35,525 nt of DNA from Flavobacteriales bacterium (GTDB lineage Bacteria; Bacteroidota; Bacteroidia; Flavobacteriales_D; Sanyastnellaceae): NCBI GenBank assembly GCA_947442505.1, contig CANEVR010000024.1, positions 1 through 35,525 of the forward strand, written 5' to 3'. The translations under genes and the position numbers were made by a program. Positions 24,758 to 34,642 of this stretch are shown here, piece after piece. Under the pieces are notes generated by a model. That model was not told the DNA's origin. It was given only the letters and a program-made list of their open reading frames with translations, and searched no databases. Position 1 is the stretch's first letter. Each line of letters starts with the position of its first letter.

Positions 24758-25744
24758 ATGAATAACAATGGCATTAAGCGAATAGGTGTGCTCACCAGTG
24801 GTGGTGATGCGCCAGGAATGAACGCTGCAATACGTGCGGTGGTTAGGGCGTGTGTATTTCACAACATCGAGGTAGATGGTATTTTTCAGGGGTACACGGG
24901 ATTGATTGCTGGAGATTTTAAAAGATTGAACGAACGTTCTGTTGCACGTATTTTGGGTCGTGGAGGCACCATCTTAAAGAGTTCGCGCAGCAAAGAATTT
25001 TACGAGGCTGAAGGAAGAGCCAAAGCGGCGGAGCAATTGAAGAAGCACGGCATAGATGCATTGATTACCATTGGAGGAAATGGTACATTCACAGGAGCGC
25101 ACATGTTATATCAAGAACATGGGATTCCGGTCATGGGTATTCCTGGTTCCATTGACAATGATTTGTATGGCACAGATCACTGCATTGGTTTTGATACTGC
25201 CACAAACACCGTGGTGGACGCCGTTGATCGCATCAGGGATACGGCCACCTCACACAATCGATTGTTCTTTGTTGAAGTCATGGGAAGAAATAGTGGTTTC
25301 ATTGCACTGAAGTCAGGTATTGCTGCAGGAGCCATTGCCATCATTTTGCCTGAAGATGAAATGAGTGTGGATGAATTGGTGGATACATTAAAGGCCAGTG
25401 AAGAAAGCGGAAAGTCCTCCAGTATCGTCATTGTGGCTGAGGGAAGTAAAAGTGGAGGAGCATACGAATTAGCGAAAAAAGTTACTGAGAAATATGCTGA
25501 ATACGAGACGCGTGTTTCTGTGTTGGGACATTTACAGCGCGGAGGAGCCCCCAGTTGTTATGATCGGGTTATTTCAAGCCGAATGGGAGTAGCTGCCGTT
25601 GAAGGAATATTACAAGGTAGAAAAGACGTGATGGTAGGTCTTGTCAATGATCAAGAAACCTATACATCCTTAGAAGAAAGTATCACGAGGAGAAATATGC
25701 CTAATCGTGATGAGTTGCGCATTGCCCGCATTCTTTCGATTTAA
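24758..25744 (+). CDS. pfkA: ATP-dependent 6-phosphofructokinase
   Basis: This enzyme phosphorylates fructose 6-phosphate to fructose 1,6-bisphosphate in glycolysis. The 328-residue product shows the nucleotide loop LTSGGDAPGMNAAIRAVVR, GRGGTILKSSR, the catalytic PGSIDND (residues 129-135; Asp133 corresponds to the E. coli base, with Ser where Thr is usual), GFDTATNTVVDAVDRIRDTA, VEVMGRNSGFIAL and LGHLQRGGAPSCYDR. In the ATP motif GGNGTF (106-111), Asn108 replaces the Asp of the canonical GGDGS; the following Gly still points to ATP rather than pyrophosphate use. It is divergent from the NrtR-type regulator, with a palindrome between them, and 40 bases upstream of gapA. Confidence 0.95.
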   Translation: MNNNGIKRIGVLTSGGDAPGMNAAIRAVVRACVFHNIEVDGIFQGYTGLIAGDFKRLNERSVARILGRGGTILKSSRSKEFYEAEGRAKAAEQLKKHGIDALITIGGNGTFTGAHMLYQEHGIPVMGIPGSIDNDLYGTDHCIGFDTATNTVVDAVDRIRDTATSHNRLFFVEVMGRNSGFIALKSGIAAGAIAIILPEDEMSVDELVDTLKASEESGKSSSIVIVAEGSKSGGAYELAKKVTEKYAEYETRVSVLGHLQRGGAPSCYDRVISSRMGVAAVEGILQGRKDVMVGLVNDQETYTSLEESITRRNMPNRDELRIARILSI

Positions 25745-25752
25745 ATAATAAC

Positions 25753-25766
25753 AGAACAATTGTTCT
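25753..25766. promoter_or_regulatory. Palindrome between pfkA and gapA
   Basis: AGAACAATTGTTCT is a perfect 14-base palindrome without a loop, 8 bases after the pfkA stop and 18 bases before gapA. It is better suited to a DNA-binding dimer than to an RNA hairpin. Its protein partner is unknown, and the sequence is unrelated to the palindrome upstream of pfkA. Confidence 0.45.
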
Positions 25767-25781
25767 AAAAAACAAAATTAA

Positions 25782-26768
<987 letters not shown>

Positions 26769-26799
26769 ATTTGAATGGATTTTGAATAATTAAATAAAA

Positions 26800-26836
26800 G
26801 GACAACAGCCTTTTGAATAGCAATCGGCTGTTGTCC
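26800..26836 (+). other. Hairpin between gapA and the kinase gene
   Basis: A perfect 11-bp stem (GGACAACAGCC / GGCTGTTGTCC) with a 15-base loop lies in the 89-base gap between gapA and the kinase. On the plus strand it lacks a U tract and is flanked by A-rich sequence. It could be a weak terminator, an mRNA stabiliser at the gapA 3' end, or a leader structure of the maltose genes. Confidence 0.6.
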
Positions 26837-26857
26837 AATAAAACAAAACAAGAAACG

Positions 26858-27724
26858 ATGATTTTAATTGCAGACAGCGGATCCACTAAATGTGATTGGG
26901 CCCTGATTGACAGGCAAGGCAAACGCTTGGGGAATTTTGAAACCATGGGATTGAATCCTTATTTTCATAATGAAACAGTTGTAGAATCTTCCATTCGTGG
27001 TAATGCTCCTTTGGCATTGTATGCGGATAAAGTGACACACATATTCTTTTATGGAGCGGGTAGTAGCACGGATGTGATGTGTGCCATCATTGAACGTGGT
27101 TTGAAAAAAGTATTTCCCAAGGCTGAGATTATGGTTGACCATGATTTGGTTGGTTGTGCATATGCTACCTATGATGGACAAGATTGTATTTCTTGTATTT
27201 TGGGAACAGGCTCCAATAGCTGTTCTTTTGATGGAAAAGAAATTCATGAAGAGGTACCATCTTTGGCCTTCATTTTGGGTGATGAGGCATCTGGCAGTTA
27301 TTTTGGGAAAATCTTGTTGAGAGAATACTTCTACCGCAAGCTGCCTGCTGATTTAAAAGAGGCTTTTGAATCAACGTTTTCCATTTCAAAAGATGAGTTT
27401 ATTTCTCGTGTTTACCGTGAACCCAATGCCAATGTTTTTTTGGCCAGCTTTACCCGTTTTATCGGCGAGCATGCGCATCATCCGCATGTTATCAATTGGG
27501 TAGTTCGTGGCATGCGAGAGTTCATTGATATTCATGTTAAGTGTTTCTCCAATTGGGAAACAGCTCCTGTACATTTTGTTGGTTCCATTTCACACTATTT
27601 TAAACATTGTTTGGAGATTGCTGCACAAGAAGAGGGCATTCATTTGGGACGTGTGATCAAAAAGCCCATTGATGGTTTGGTGGATTACCACGTCAAGTAT
27701 GTTTTTGCTAACGCGATTTCATAA
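26858..27724 (+). CDS. BadF/BadG-type ATPase, N-acetylglucosamine kinase-like sugar kinase
   Basis: The 288-residue ASKHA-fold protein starts at the ATG at 26858 (MILIADSGSTKCDWALIDRQ). The upstream extension in the same frame lies in the hairpin and is rejected. Phosphate-1 motif: DSGSTKCDW. Phosphate-2 region: CILGTGSNSCSFDG. Then LAFILGDEASGSYFGKILL. The family phosphorylates N-acetylglucosamine, glucosamine or glucose. It stands three bases before beta-phosphoglucomutase and maltose phosphorylase. The free glucose released by maltose phosphorolysis needs a kinase, so a glucokinase role is a reasonable inference. Confidence 0.88.
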   Translation: MILIADSGSTKCDWALIDRQGKRLGNFETMGLNPYFHNETVVESSIRGNAPLALYADKVTHIFFYGAGSSTDVMCAIIERGLKKVFPKAEIMVDHDLVGCAYATYDGQDCISCILGTGSNSCSFDGKEIHEEVPSLAFILGDEASGSYFGKILLREYFYRKLPADLKEAFESTFSISKDEFISRVYREPNANVFLASFTRFIGEHAHHPHVINWVVRGMREFIDIHVKCFSNWETAPVHFVGSISHYFKHCLEIAAQEEGIHLGRVIKKPIDGLVDYHVKYVFANAIS

Positions 27725-27727
27725 TAC

Positions 27728-28387
27728 ATGTTGGAGGCTTGTTTGTTTGATCTAGATGGCGTGCTGGTGGATACCGCACGCCATCATTTTTCTGCTTGGC
27801 AGCGTCTGTCTCAGAAGCGTATAGGGGTGACCTTTACCCATCACGACAACGAACAATTGAAGGGACTTTCTCGTTTGGAAAGCCTCAATTATATCTTGTC
27901 CAAGACCGACCAGTCCTTTTCAGATGAAGCGATGCAAGAGATGATGCAAGTGAAGAATGATTGGTATTTGGAATTGGTTGCACAACTCACTCCGGAAGAG
28001 GCTTTACCAGGAGCAAAAGACCTGCTGAAGGCTTTGAAGGACGCGGGGATTAAAACTGGTTTGGGATCTGCATCGAAGAATGCGCCCCTCATTATTGAAA
28101 AATTGGGTATTGCCCATTTATTGGATGTTGTCATTGATGGCAACGTTGTTTCCAAGTCAAAACCAGATCCCGAAGTCTTTCTCAAAGGAGCGGCGGCTTT
28201 GAACGTTTCTCCATCACATACCGTCGTTTTTGAAGATGCCGTCAGCGGAGTGGCTGCAGCAAAGACAGGCGGTTTTTTCTGCGTAGGCATTGGTCAAGCA
28301 GAAGATTTGATAGATGCGGACTTTGTTGTTCGCGATTTGTCTCAAATCAATATTGAATTATTGAACAAAACATTTTTCAGTCATTAA
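27728..28387 (+). CDS. pgmB: Beta-phosphoglucomutase
   Basis: This HAD-superfamily enzyme converts beta-glucose 1-phosphate to glucose 6-phosphate. The 219-residue product has FDLDGVLVDTARHHFSAWQR with nucleophile Asp8 and acid/base Asp10, the cap-domain LKGLSRLESLNYIL, GSASKNAP (motif II), SKSKPDPEVFLKGAAAL (motif III Lys) and FEDAVSGVAAAKTGGF (motif IV acidic pair). The FDLDGVLVDTA opening and the RLESL cap segment are typical of beta-phosphoglucomutases rather than general phosphatases. It is followed after 12 bases by the GH65 phosphorylase that makes its substrate. Confidence 0.94.
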   Translation: MLEACLFDLDGVLVDTARHHFSAWQRLSQKRIGVTFTHHDNEQLKGLSRLESLNYILSKTDQSFSDEAMQEMMQVKNDWYLELVAQLTPEEALPGAKDLLKALKDAGIKTGLGSASKNAPLIIEKLGIAHLLDVVIDGNVVSKSKPDPEVFLKGAAALNVSPSHTVVFEDAVSGVAAAKTGGFFCVGIGQAEDLIDADFVVRDLSQINIELLNKTFFSH

Positions 28388-28399
28388 TACCGTTTTTGT

Positions 28400-30607
28400 A
28401 TGATACAGTATTTAAAAACAGATCCATGGAAAGTCATTGAGCAAGGATTTGATGCGTGCTACCACCAGAGTTCTGAAAGTATTTTTAGCATAGGCAATGG
28501 TAAGTTTGGACAACGTGCCAATCATGAAGAGGATTACAGTGGAAAGCATTTGAAAGGCTCTTACGTTGCCGGTGTATATTATCCAGACAAGACAAGAGTG
28601 GGGTGGTGGAAGAATGGCTACCCAGAGTATTTTGCCAAAGTCTTGAATGCAACCGCTTGGCATGGTGTGCGCATTTTGGTGAATGGGGAGGAATTGGATT
28701 TGGACCATGTCCGCGTCTCTGATTTTGTTCGAGAATTGGACATGAAACGAAGTGTTTTGAAACGCACGTTTATTGCCCATTTTGCCAATGGAGTGGATTG
28801 CCGATTTGAATTTGAGCGATTCATCAGTATGGCGGATGAGAGTGTGGCTGCTATAGAGATTAAAGCACAAGCATTGTCCAATGGCGTCACCATCACCATG
28901 GTTTCATCCTTGGATGGCAATGTCAAAAACCACGACGCCAATTATGATGAGATGTTTTGGGAACCCATTGCTGAACAAATTAAAGAAGGCTCGGGTTACG
29001 TGGCATCAAAAACAAAAAAAACAGGATTTGATTTGTCGGTTGCTATGGCCCATCATACAGAGGGTCTTAATTGGATCAAAGATGAACAACAAACTTCTTT
29101 TGTTTCATCTTCGTTTGAGGGACATTTGAATCTAAACGAAACCGCCACGTTGCATAAATTCATTGGTTTAGAAAATTCGTTGTACGCTAGCGATGTTGTT
29201 GAACAATCTAAGATCCATTGTCTTCGAGCACAACAAACAGGTTATTCTTCATTGTTGGAGAATCATACCGCGGCTTGGTCCAGTATATGGGAGATGGCAG
29301 ACATTGTCATTGAAGGCAACGACGAAGCACAGCAAGGAATTCGTTTCAATATTTTCCATTTGAATCAAACTTACACAGGAACCGATGCGCGATTGAATAT
29401 CGGACCCAAAGGATTCACAGGTGAAAAGTATGGTGGATCAACCTATTGGGATACCGAGGCATACTGCATTCCGTTCTACATGGCCACTAAGAATCAAGAT
29501 GTCGCCAAGCAGCTCTTGCATTACCGCCACAAGCAATTGGGCAAGGCCATTGAGAACGCAGAGAAATTGGGCTTTACCAATGGTGCAGCGTTGTATCCGA
29601 TGGTCACCATGAACGGCGAAGAGTGCCACAATGAGTGGGAAATTACCTTTGAAGAGATTCACCGCAATGGAGCAATCGCTTATGCCATTTACAATTACAC
29701 GCAATACACCGGTGATGAAACTTATGTCAATGAAACTGGTTGGGAAGTATTGTTGGGCATAGCCCGTTTTTGGGCGCAGCGGGTGCACTGGAGTGCGCAC
29801 AAAGAAATGTATGTGATGCATGGAGTGACAGGTCCCAATGAATATGAGAACAACGTCAACAACAATTGGTACACCAATTACATCGCTACTTGGTGTTTGG
29901 GTTATGCCTATGACATCATCGAAGGATTAAAGGATACACATCCTCAGCAATATGCCAGAGCACAGAAGGACTTCCAATGGACGATGGAAGAAGGTGCGCA
30001 GTGGTTGTCCATCATTGCCAGAATGTATTATCCTATGCATGAAAATGGACAAATTTTCTTGCAACAAGATGGATTCTTGGATAAAGTATTGATGAAGGCC
30101 TCGGATTTGGATCCAACAGTGCGCCCCATCAATCAGCATTGGAGTTGGGATCGAATTTTACGCAGTTGTTTTATCAAACAAGCGGATGTTTTGCAGGGAC
30201 TTTACTTTTTTGAAGATCAGTTTTCAGATGAAGTAGTGAAGGCCAATTTTGACTTCTACGAACCCATGACGGTTCATGAGTCCAGTTTGTCTCCATGCGT
30301 TCACAGCATTTTGGCGGCCAAGTTGGGGTATGAAGAAAAGGCCATTGAAATGTACATGCGTACCTCTAGATTGGACTTGGATGATTACAACCACGAAGCG
30401 CATGAGGGATTGCATATCACGTCAATGGCAGGAACTTGGATGTCCATCGTTCAAGGGTTTGGGGGAATGCGTGTTAAGAATGGCGAGTTGTCATTTAATG
30501 CAATGCTACCCAAACAATGGAACTCCTATACCTTTAGAATATTGTTCAGAGATCAAGTCGTTGCCGTAAGGGTTGATGAAAAAGGGACTACAGTAACCAA
30601 GATCTAA
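28400..30607 (+). CDS. GH65 maltose phosphorylase (or related disaccharide phosphorylase)
   Basis: The enzyme cleaves maltose with phosphate to beta-glucose 1-phosphate and glucose. The 735-residue product has the N-terminal beta-sandwich (SIFSIGNGKFGQRANHEEDY), then an (alpha/alpha)6 barrel with GEKYGGSTYWDTEAYCIPFY, MNGEECHNEWEITFEEIHRN and GVTGPNEYENNVNNNWYTN. Glu481 in GPNEYE is the expected general acid, and a C-terminal beta domain follows. Similar GH65 enzymes act on trehalose, kojibiose or nigerose. ECHNEWEITFEEIH is what I associate with maltose phosphorylases, and pgmB next door fits any inverting GH65 enzyme. It is the last gene of the kinase-pgmB-phosphorylase operon and converges on the MBOAT gene with four bases between stops. 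Confidence 0.92.
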   Translation: MIQYLKTDPWKVIEQGFDACYHQSSESIFSIGNGKFGQRANHEEDYSGKHLKGSYVAGVYYPDKTRVGWWKNGYPEYFAKVLNATAWHGVRILVNGEELDLDHVRVSDFVRELDMKRSVLKRTFIAHFANGVDCRFEFERFISMADESVAAIEIKAQALSNGVTITMVSSLDGNVKNHDANYDEMFWEPIAEQIKEGSGYVASKTKKTGFDLSVAMAHHTEGLNWIKDEQQTSFVSSSFEGHLNLNETATLHKFIGLENSLYASDVVEQSKIHCLRAQQTGYSSLLENHTAAWSSIWEMADIVIEGNDEAQQGIRFNIFHLNQTYTGTDARLNIGPKGFTGEKYGGSTYWDTEAYCIPFYMATKNQDVAKQLLHYRHKQLGKAIENAEKLGFTNGAALYPMVTMNGEECHNEWEITFEEIHRNGAIAYAIYNYTQYTGDETYVNETGWEVLLGIARFWAQRVHWSAHKEMYVMHGVTGPNEYENNVNNNWYTNYIATWCLGYAYDIIEGLKDTHPQQYARAQKDFQWTMEEGAQWLSIIARMYYPMHENGQIFLQQDGFLDKVLMKASDLDPTVRPINQHWSWDRILRSCFIKQADVLQGLYFFEDQFSDEVVKANFDFYEPMTVHESSLSPCVHSILAAKLGYEEKAIEMYMRTSRLDLDDYNHEAHEGLHITSMAGTWMSIVQGFGGMRVKNGELSFNAMLPKQWNSYTFRILFRDQVVAVRVDEKGTTVTKI

Positions 30608-30611
30608 TACA

Positions 30612-32093
30612 TTAGAACTGCAAATAGATGGGAGGAATGATGGTGTCTGACTTGTAATAAGCATACACCATCAACATGCTTATTCCAATGAATACATATA
30701 CAAAGGAATGTCTCTGTGAGAGCCATTGAATAGCGCGTTCGTTCCAACGCAAAGGCATTTGATGCAATGCAATAGCCAAAACAATCATCCAAAGAACAGC
30801 TTGATAATGGCTCACAAAAGCACTTAATGTCGTTACATCAAAGTTGAACAAGATTTGATTCAAAATGATTTGACTCTTCTCCAATGAATCTGGACCGAAG
30901 AATATCCAGCAGAAAATCACAAAGTGAAAGGTTAAGAATACAGCCAACCATTTTGGAAGTGCCCATTGGATATTGTTTTTTTTGAAAAAGTCCAAGCGCC
31001 ATTTGTCCAAGGCCAATGCACCACCATGCAGGGCCCCCCAAATGATGAAGGTCCAATTGGCCCCATGCCAAAAACCACCCAACAACATGGTGATAAAAAG
31101 ATGCACATAGGTTCGAAACAAACCTTTGCGATTGCCACCCAAAGGAATGTACAAATAATCGCGGAGCCATGAAGAAAGAGAGATGTGCCATCTCCTCCAA
31201 AACTCGGTAATGGACTTGCTTTGATAGGGTGCTAGGAAATTCGTATCAATCTTCAAACCCATCCAACGGGCAATACCGATGGCCATGTCGGAGTAGCCGC
31301 TGAAATCACAATAAATGACCAATGCATAGGCATAAACGGCGGTTAATCCATAAACCCCATTGTATCGCGTAGGATCATCAAAAACTACGGAAACAATTTG
31401 GTTGTACAAATAATCACTGATCACCACCTTCTTGAAACAACCCGTGAAAATGTAGAAAAATCCAAAAGCAATGTCATCTCTTTTTAATTCCCATTGTTGT
31501 CTGATTTGCGGGAGAAAGTCAGCCGCACGTACAATGGGACCCATCATCAATTTGGGGAAAAAGGACAAAAAGAAAATGTAATCCAACCATTTCTTGACAG
31601 GCTTAAAATGTCCTCGATAGACATCCACTGTGTAACTCAGATTTTCAAAAGTGTAAAATGAAATGCCGACGGGTAGAATCAAGTGCAACATTGAAACATG
31701 GTGACTTCCCCATTGATTCCAAAGTTGAATAAAGAAGTCGGTGTATTTGAAGTAAAACAGCAATCCCAAATTCAGAACAATGCTGAATACCAAGAGGGCC
31801 TTTTTTCGGCTGACGTTTTTACTTCCATCAATCCAATGACTGATATAAAAATCAACCACTGAGGCCAACAGAATCAATCCAACATAATAACCACATGCCT
31901 TGTAAAAGAAATACAAGGAAAAGAGAACTACCCAGGACAGACGCCAAGTTGTTTTTTTGTACAACCAAGCATAACCAATAAAAAAGAAGGTGAAGAAAAA
32001 CAGAAAAAAGGAAGAGTTGAAAACCAACGGTGAATCAGCTTGATACATCAGCTGATCTGTAATCAATTCCAATATTTGCTTTTGTTCCGCCAT
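30612..32093 (-). CDS. MBOAT-family O-acyltransferase (AlgI-like)
   Basis: The 493-residue polytopic protein transfers acyl (usually acetyl) groups across the membrane toward an extracytoplasmic glycan or other acceptor. It has about ten hydrophobic helices, starting near residues 27-43. The AlgI/MBOAT signature is PVGISFYTFENLSYTVDVYR (141-160), PIVRAADFLPQI, ITEFWRRWHISLSSWLRDYL (295-314), IPLGGNRKG and LLGGFWHGANWTFIIWGALH with the conserved active-site His343. Two SGNH-hydrolase-like proteins lie immediately upstream (11 bases). This fits an AlgI-AlgX/J or PatA-PatB style two-step O-acetylation system. The modified polymer cannot be named from the window. Confidence 0.92.
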   Translation of the reverse strand: MAEQKQILELITDQLMYQADSPLVFNSSFFLFFFTFFFIGYAWLYKKTTWRLSWVVLFSLYFFYKACGYYVGLILLASVVDFYISHWIDGSKNVSRKKALLVFSIVLNLGLLFYFKYTDFFIQLWNQWGSHHVSMLHLILPVGISFYTFENLSYTVDVYRGHFKPVKKWLDYIFFLSFFPKLMMGPIVRAADFLPQIRQQWELKRDDIAFGFFYIFTGCFKKVVISDYLYNQIVSVVFDDPTRYNGVYGLTAVYAYALVIYCDFSGYSDMAIGIARWMGLKIDTNFLAPYQSKSITEFWRRWHISLSSWLRDYLYIPLGGNRKGLFRTYVHLFITMLLGGFWHGANWTFIIWGALHGGALALDKWRLDFFKKNNIQWALPKWLAVFLTFHFVIFCWIFFGPDSLEKSQIILNQILFNFDVTTLSAFVSHYQAVLWMIVLAIALHQMPLRWNERAIQWLSQRHSFVYVFIGISMLMVYAYYKSDTIIPPIYLQF

Positions 32094-32104
32094 GCTTCGT
32101 TTTA

Positions 32105-33319
32105 CTAGGGCAAATGGTTGTCAATGGCATTGCGCATTCCTTCTCCCAAGATTTGGTAACCTTTGGGCGAAAAGTGAATACGCTTTTTGTCAGTCATCCC
32201 CAATTGCGCCCAATTCTTCATGCTATCCTCACCACCCATGTAAGTGTACAAATCATAAATGGGAATGTTTAATCTCTGTCCAATATCCATGATGACGGCC
32301 CTAACCCGAGGCACCAACGGATTGGGGGTGAAATAAGACTTTTTATTCTTGTATTGTACTTTGCTCACTGCAGGTGGGGTAGTAAGAACGATGATGGGTT
32401 GCGATTCCAAGCTGCTGAGCATCTGAACCAGATTCAAACTTTGATCAAAAAAGGTGGTGTCGTCAAAATCGCCGAACTGAAAAGCCTCATTGGTTCCCAA
32501 GGAAACCACAACCACATCCGGTTTCAACATTTCCAATTGATTTCTGAATGTGACACTCTCTGCATAATGGTTGTAGGTAGCTCCGTTGACACCAATGGCC
32601 GAGATGATGGCTCCGGGCTGACCATTGCTGACTTTGACTCCGTAAATCGTCGATGATTTTTGAAAGGCAAATTGTTGTTCATGTAGCAAGTCAAAAACAA
32701 AAGTTGGTTTTTCAAATGCAAAAACAGAATGGCAAGCATCAGACAAGTGACGCAATGGCTTGGCATACTCACCAAATTCACTCACGATTTGGTATTGATA
32801 ATTGGAATCCAAAACATTGCCGTGAAAAATTTCGATGCGCTGCACTTGATCATCATAAGACAGCGAATCAAATTCCCAAGTGATTTTGGCATTGACATCC
32901 TTAGAGTGGATGGTGTATCCGCAAATACCGACAGGAAATTCTTTTTTAGCGTGAATGATTTTACTGACTTCCCAAGCGACATTGGACTTGGTTTGGTAAC
33001 CATCGTGCCCGTTGGTCTTGGCCACCTGATAGGGAAAAGCCAGGCCGTAACCCGCATCCCCATAAACTGAATGCAGGGCTTCGCTCAATGGAATGGTCAT
33101 GCCTCCTGGTTGAATGTGACTATCTCCCAAATGCAGGACAAACAATTCACTATTCAGTTGTTTTTTGAGAAGAAAACGATCTTCCAAGGCTTGGGTAAAT
33201 CCGGATAGGCTATCATTCAAAGAAATGCGTTGCCCCAAAACCGTGCTGCTCATCGCAATTGTGAGCAAACAGATGAGAAAGATCGAAATACTATTTTTTA
33301 TTTTCCAGATAATGGGCAT
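32105..33319 (-). CDS. Exported SGNH-hydrolase-like protein (first of two)
   Basis: The 404-residue product begins with a signal peptide (ending near SSTVLGQ, residue 30). It has block I LHLGDSHIQPGG with Ser67, a central beta-rich insert (about 100-230), block III VVVSLGTNEAFQFG and block V KRIHFSPKGYQILGEGM. The block V His is present, but the Asp usually three residues earlier is Lys, so the triad may be incomplete or altered. Next to an MBOAT gene this is probably the soluble partner that moves an acyl group to, or removes it from, the acceptor. Its start lies 29 bases inside the upstream SGNH gene, which indicates coupled translation. Confidence 0.87.
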   Translation of the reverse strand: MPIIWKIKNSISIFLICLLTIAMSSTVLGQRISLNDSLSGFTQALEDRFLLKKQLNSELFVLHLGDSHIQPGGMTIPLSEALHSVYGDAGYGLAFPYQVAKTNGHDGYQTKSNVAWEVSKIIHAKKEFPVGICGYTIHSKDVNAKITWEFDSLSYDDQVQRIEIFHGNVLDSNYQYQIVSEFGEYAKPLRHLSDACHSVFAFEKPTFVFDLLHEQQFAFQKSSTIYGVKVSNGQPGAIISAIGVNGATYNHYAESVTFRNQLEMLKPDVVVVSLGTNEAFQFGDFDDTTFFDQSLNLVQMLSSLESQPIIVLTTPPAVSKVQYKNKKSYFTPNPLVPRVRAVIMDIGQRLNIPIYDLYTYMGGEDSMKNWAQLGMTDKKRIHFSPKGYQILGEGMRNAIDNHLP

Positions 33320-34604
33320 AAGAATCTTGAAGGTATTGGTAAATGTATTGTGCTAAATAATCAGAACCCTTGTGGGTCATGTGTGTATAATCGGTGTTGG
33401 CCAATTTGGGAATGGAGTCTTGCACCCAGCTGCGCATGGATCCCACACCGCCCATGGCATCAAATAAACTAAAGAAAGCAACGCCTTGTTCTGCGGCTAT
33501 TTTCTTTTGGCTGCGCAAGAGATGAAGCACCGTTGGATCGGTGTCCCATTTGCCTTTCTCTTTGTAAGCCTTATCTGTCATGCCTACCAGAAGGATGGAG
33601 GAATTGGGGAAACATTTTTTCAAATGTTCCAAAGTTCTTCCCATGGTGATTTCATAGTTTCTATAGTCATCCACGCCGTGACCAATGACGTTCAGTCCAT
33701 AGTGTACAATGACCAAAGGTATGCGCATGGCTGAATCCACGGACTGCATCATGTCGATGTTGAGCAAGCTTAATGAATTTCCTGAGTTGCCTCGAAAGCC
33801 AAAATTGTCCACATAGATTCCATCTCCTTTTTCAAAGTTAATGCCGTACAATTGAGGATTACCTTCCTCAACAATTAGCGTCATTTTCTTGAAAGACTTG
33901 TCCCAAATTTTTTGGGTGAAACTAGGGCTTAGTGAATCGGGCCAGTGCAAACTGGCTTCATTGTTATCAAATGTGCATTGGATTTTTCCTTTGGAATTAG
34001 GGTGGCCGATAAGGTGAACTTCTTCAAAAGGGTAGGAGCGGGCAGTAAAACTGCATCTTGCTCCGGGTGATCCTCCGAAAACTTGACCTGTAGGTCCTAC
34101 CGGAAAAGGTTGTTTTTTATGATAACTTAGAAAATCTGTGATGCGCCACAAATCATTGAATCCATGGTTGATGGTCACCCTAAAACCAGCCACGATGGAG
34201 GTAATGGGCATCCAGCCAATTCCATTTCCACCAAATTTCTTTTGTAATCTTCCGCGCAATCCTTGGGTCAATAAGTCTCCTTCAATTTGAGAGTCACCAA
34301 AATAGGCAACGTGGTATCGACCACCATCTTTATTCAAAGTATCCAAGCATCGAAAGAATACATCTAGCTTACCTCCTTCCTCGCGTTGACCTTGAAAAGC
34401 AGCGGTATCACCTGAAGGTTTTTCATAGGCCGCCAAAGCCGCTTTCAAATCAGAAGTGGTGTTATCACTTTTGATTTCAGACAGGTAATCCAATCGATCG
34501 AATCTTTTATCGGAAGATGAAAAAATAGAAATGAAGGAAGTGCCCACAACAATGGACAGAAGCATTAACGCCAACTTTTGGTATCCGGTAAACTGCCTAA
34601 ACAT
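33291..34604 (-). CDS. Membrane-anchored SGNH-hydrolase-like protein (second of two)
   Basis: The 437-residue product has an N-terminal helix (LALMLLSIVVGTSFISIF, residues 11-28) that probably anchors it in the inner membrane. Block I is YFGDSQIEGDLLTQGLRGRL with Ser105, block III-like is VHYGLNVIGHGVDD (Asn present), and block V is NTDYTHMTHKGSDYLAQYIY with a normal Asp-x-x-His. A beta-rich insert (about 150-270) separates blocks I and III, as in acetyl-transfer SGNH proteins. It therefore appears more complete catalytically than its downstream neighbour. It lies 38 bases after the MBL-fold gene and upstream of the second SGNH gene and the MBOAT gene. Confidence 0.86.
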   Translation of the reverse strand: MFRQFTGYQKLALMLLSIVVGTSFISIFSSSDKRFDRLDYLSEIKSDNTTSDLKAALAAYEKPSGDTAAFQGQREEGGKLDVFFRCLDTLNKDGGRYHVAYFGDSQIEGDLLTQGLRGRLQKKFGGNGIGWMPITSIVAGFRVTINHGFNDLWRITDFLSYHKKQPFPVGPTGQVFGGSPGARCSFTARSYPFEEVHLIGHPNSKGKIQCTFDNNEASLHWPDSLSPSFTQKIWDKSFKKMTLIVEEGNPQLYGINFEKGDGIYVDNFGFRGNSGNSLSLLNIDMMQSVDSAMRIPLVIVHYGLNVIGHGVDDYRNYEITMGRTLEHLKKCFPNSSILLVGMTDKAYKEKGKWDTDPTVLHLLRSQKKIAAEQGVAFFSLFDAMGGVGSMRSWVQDSIPKLANTDYTHMTHKGSDYLAQYIYQYLQDSYAHYLENKK

Positions 34605-34642
34605 GACTCAGTCTGCAATTTACGGGATATTTAGAGTGAGTT

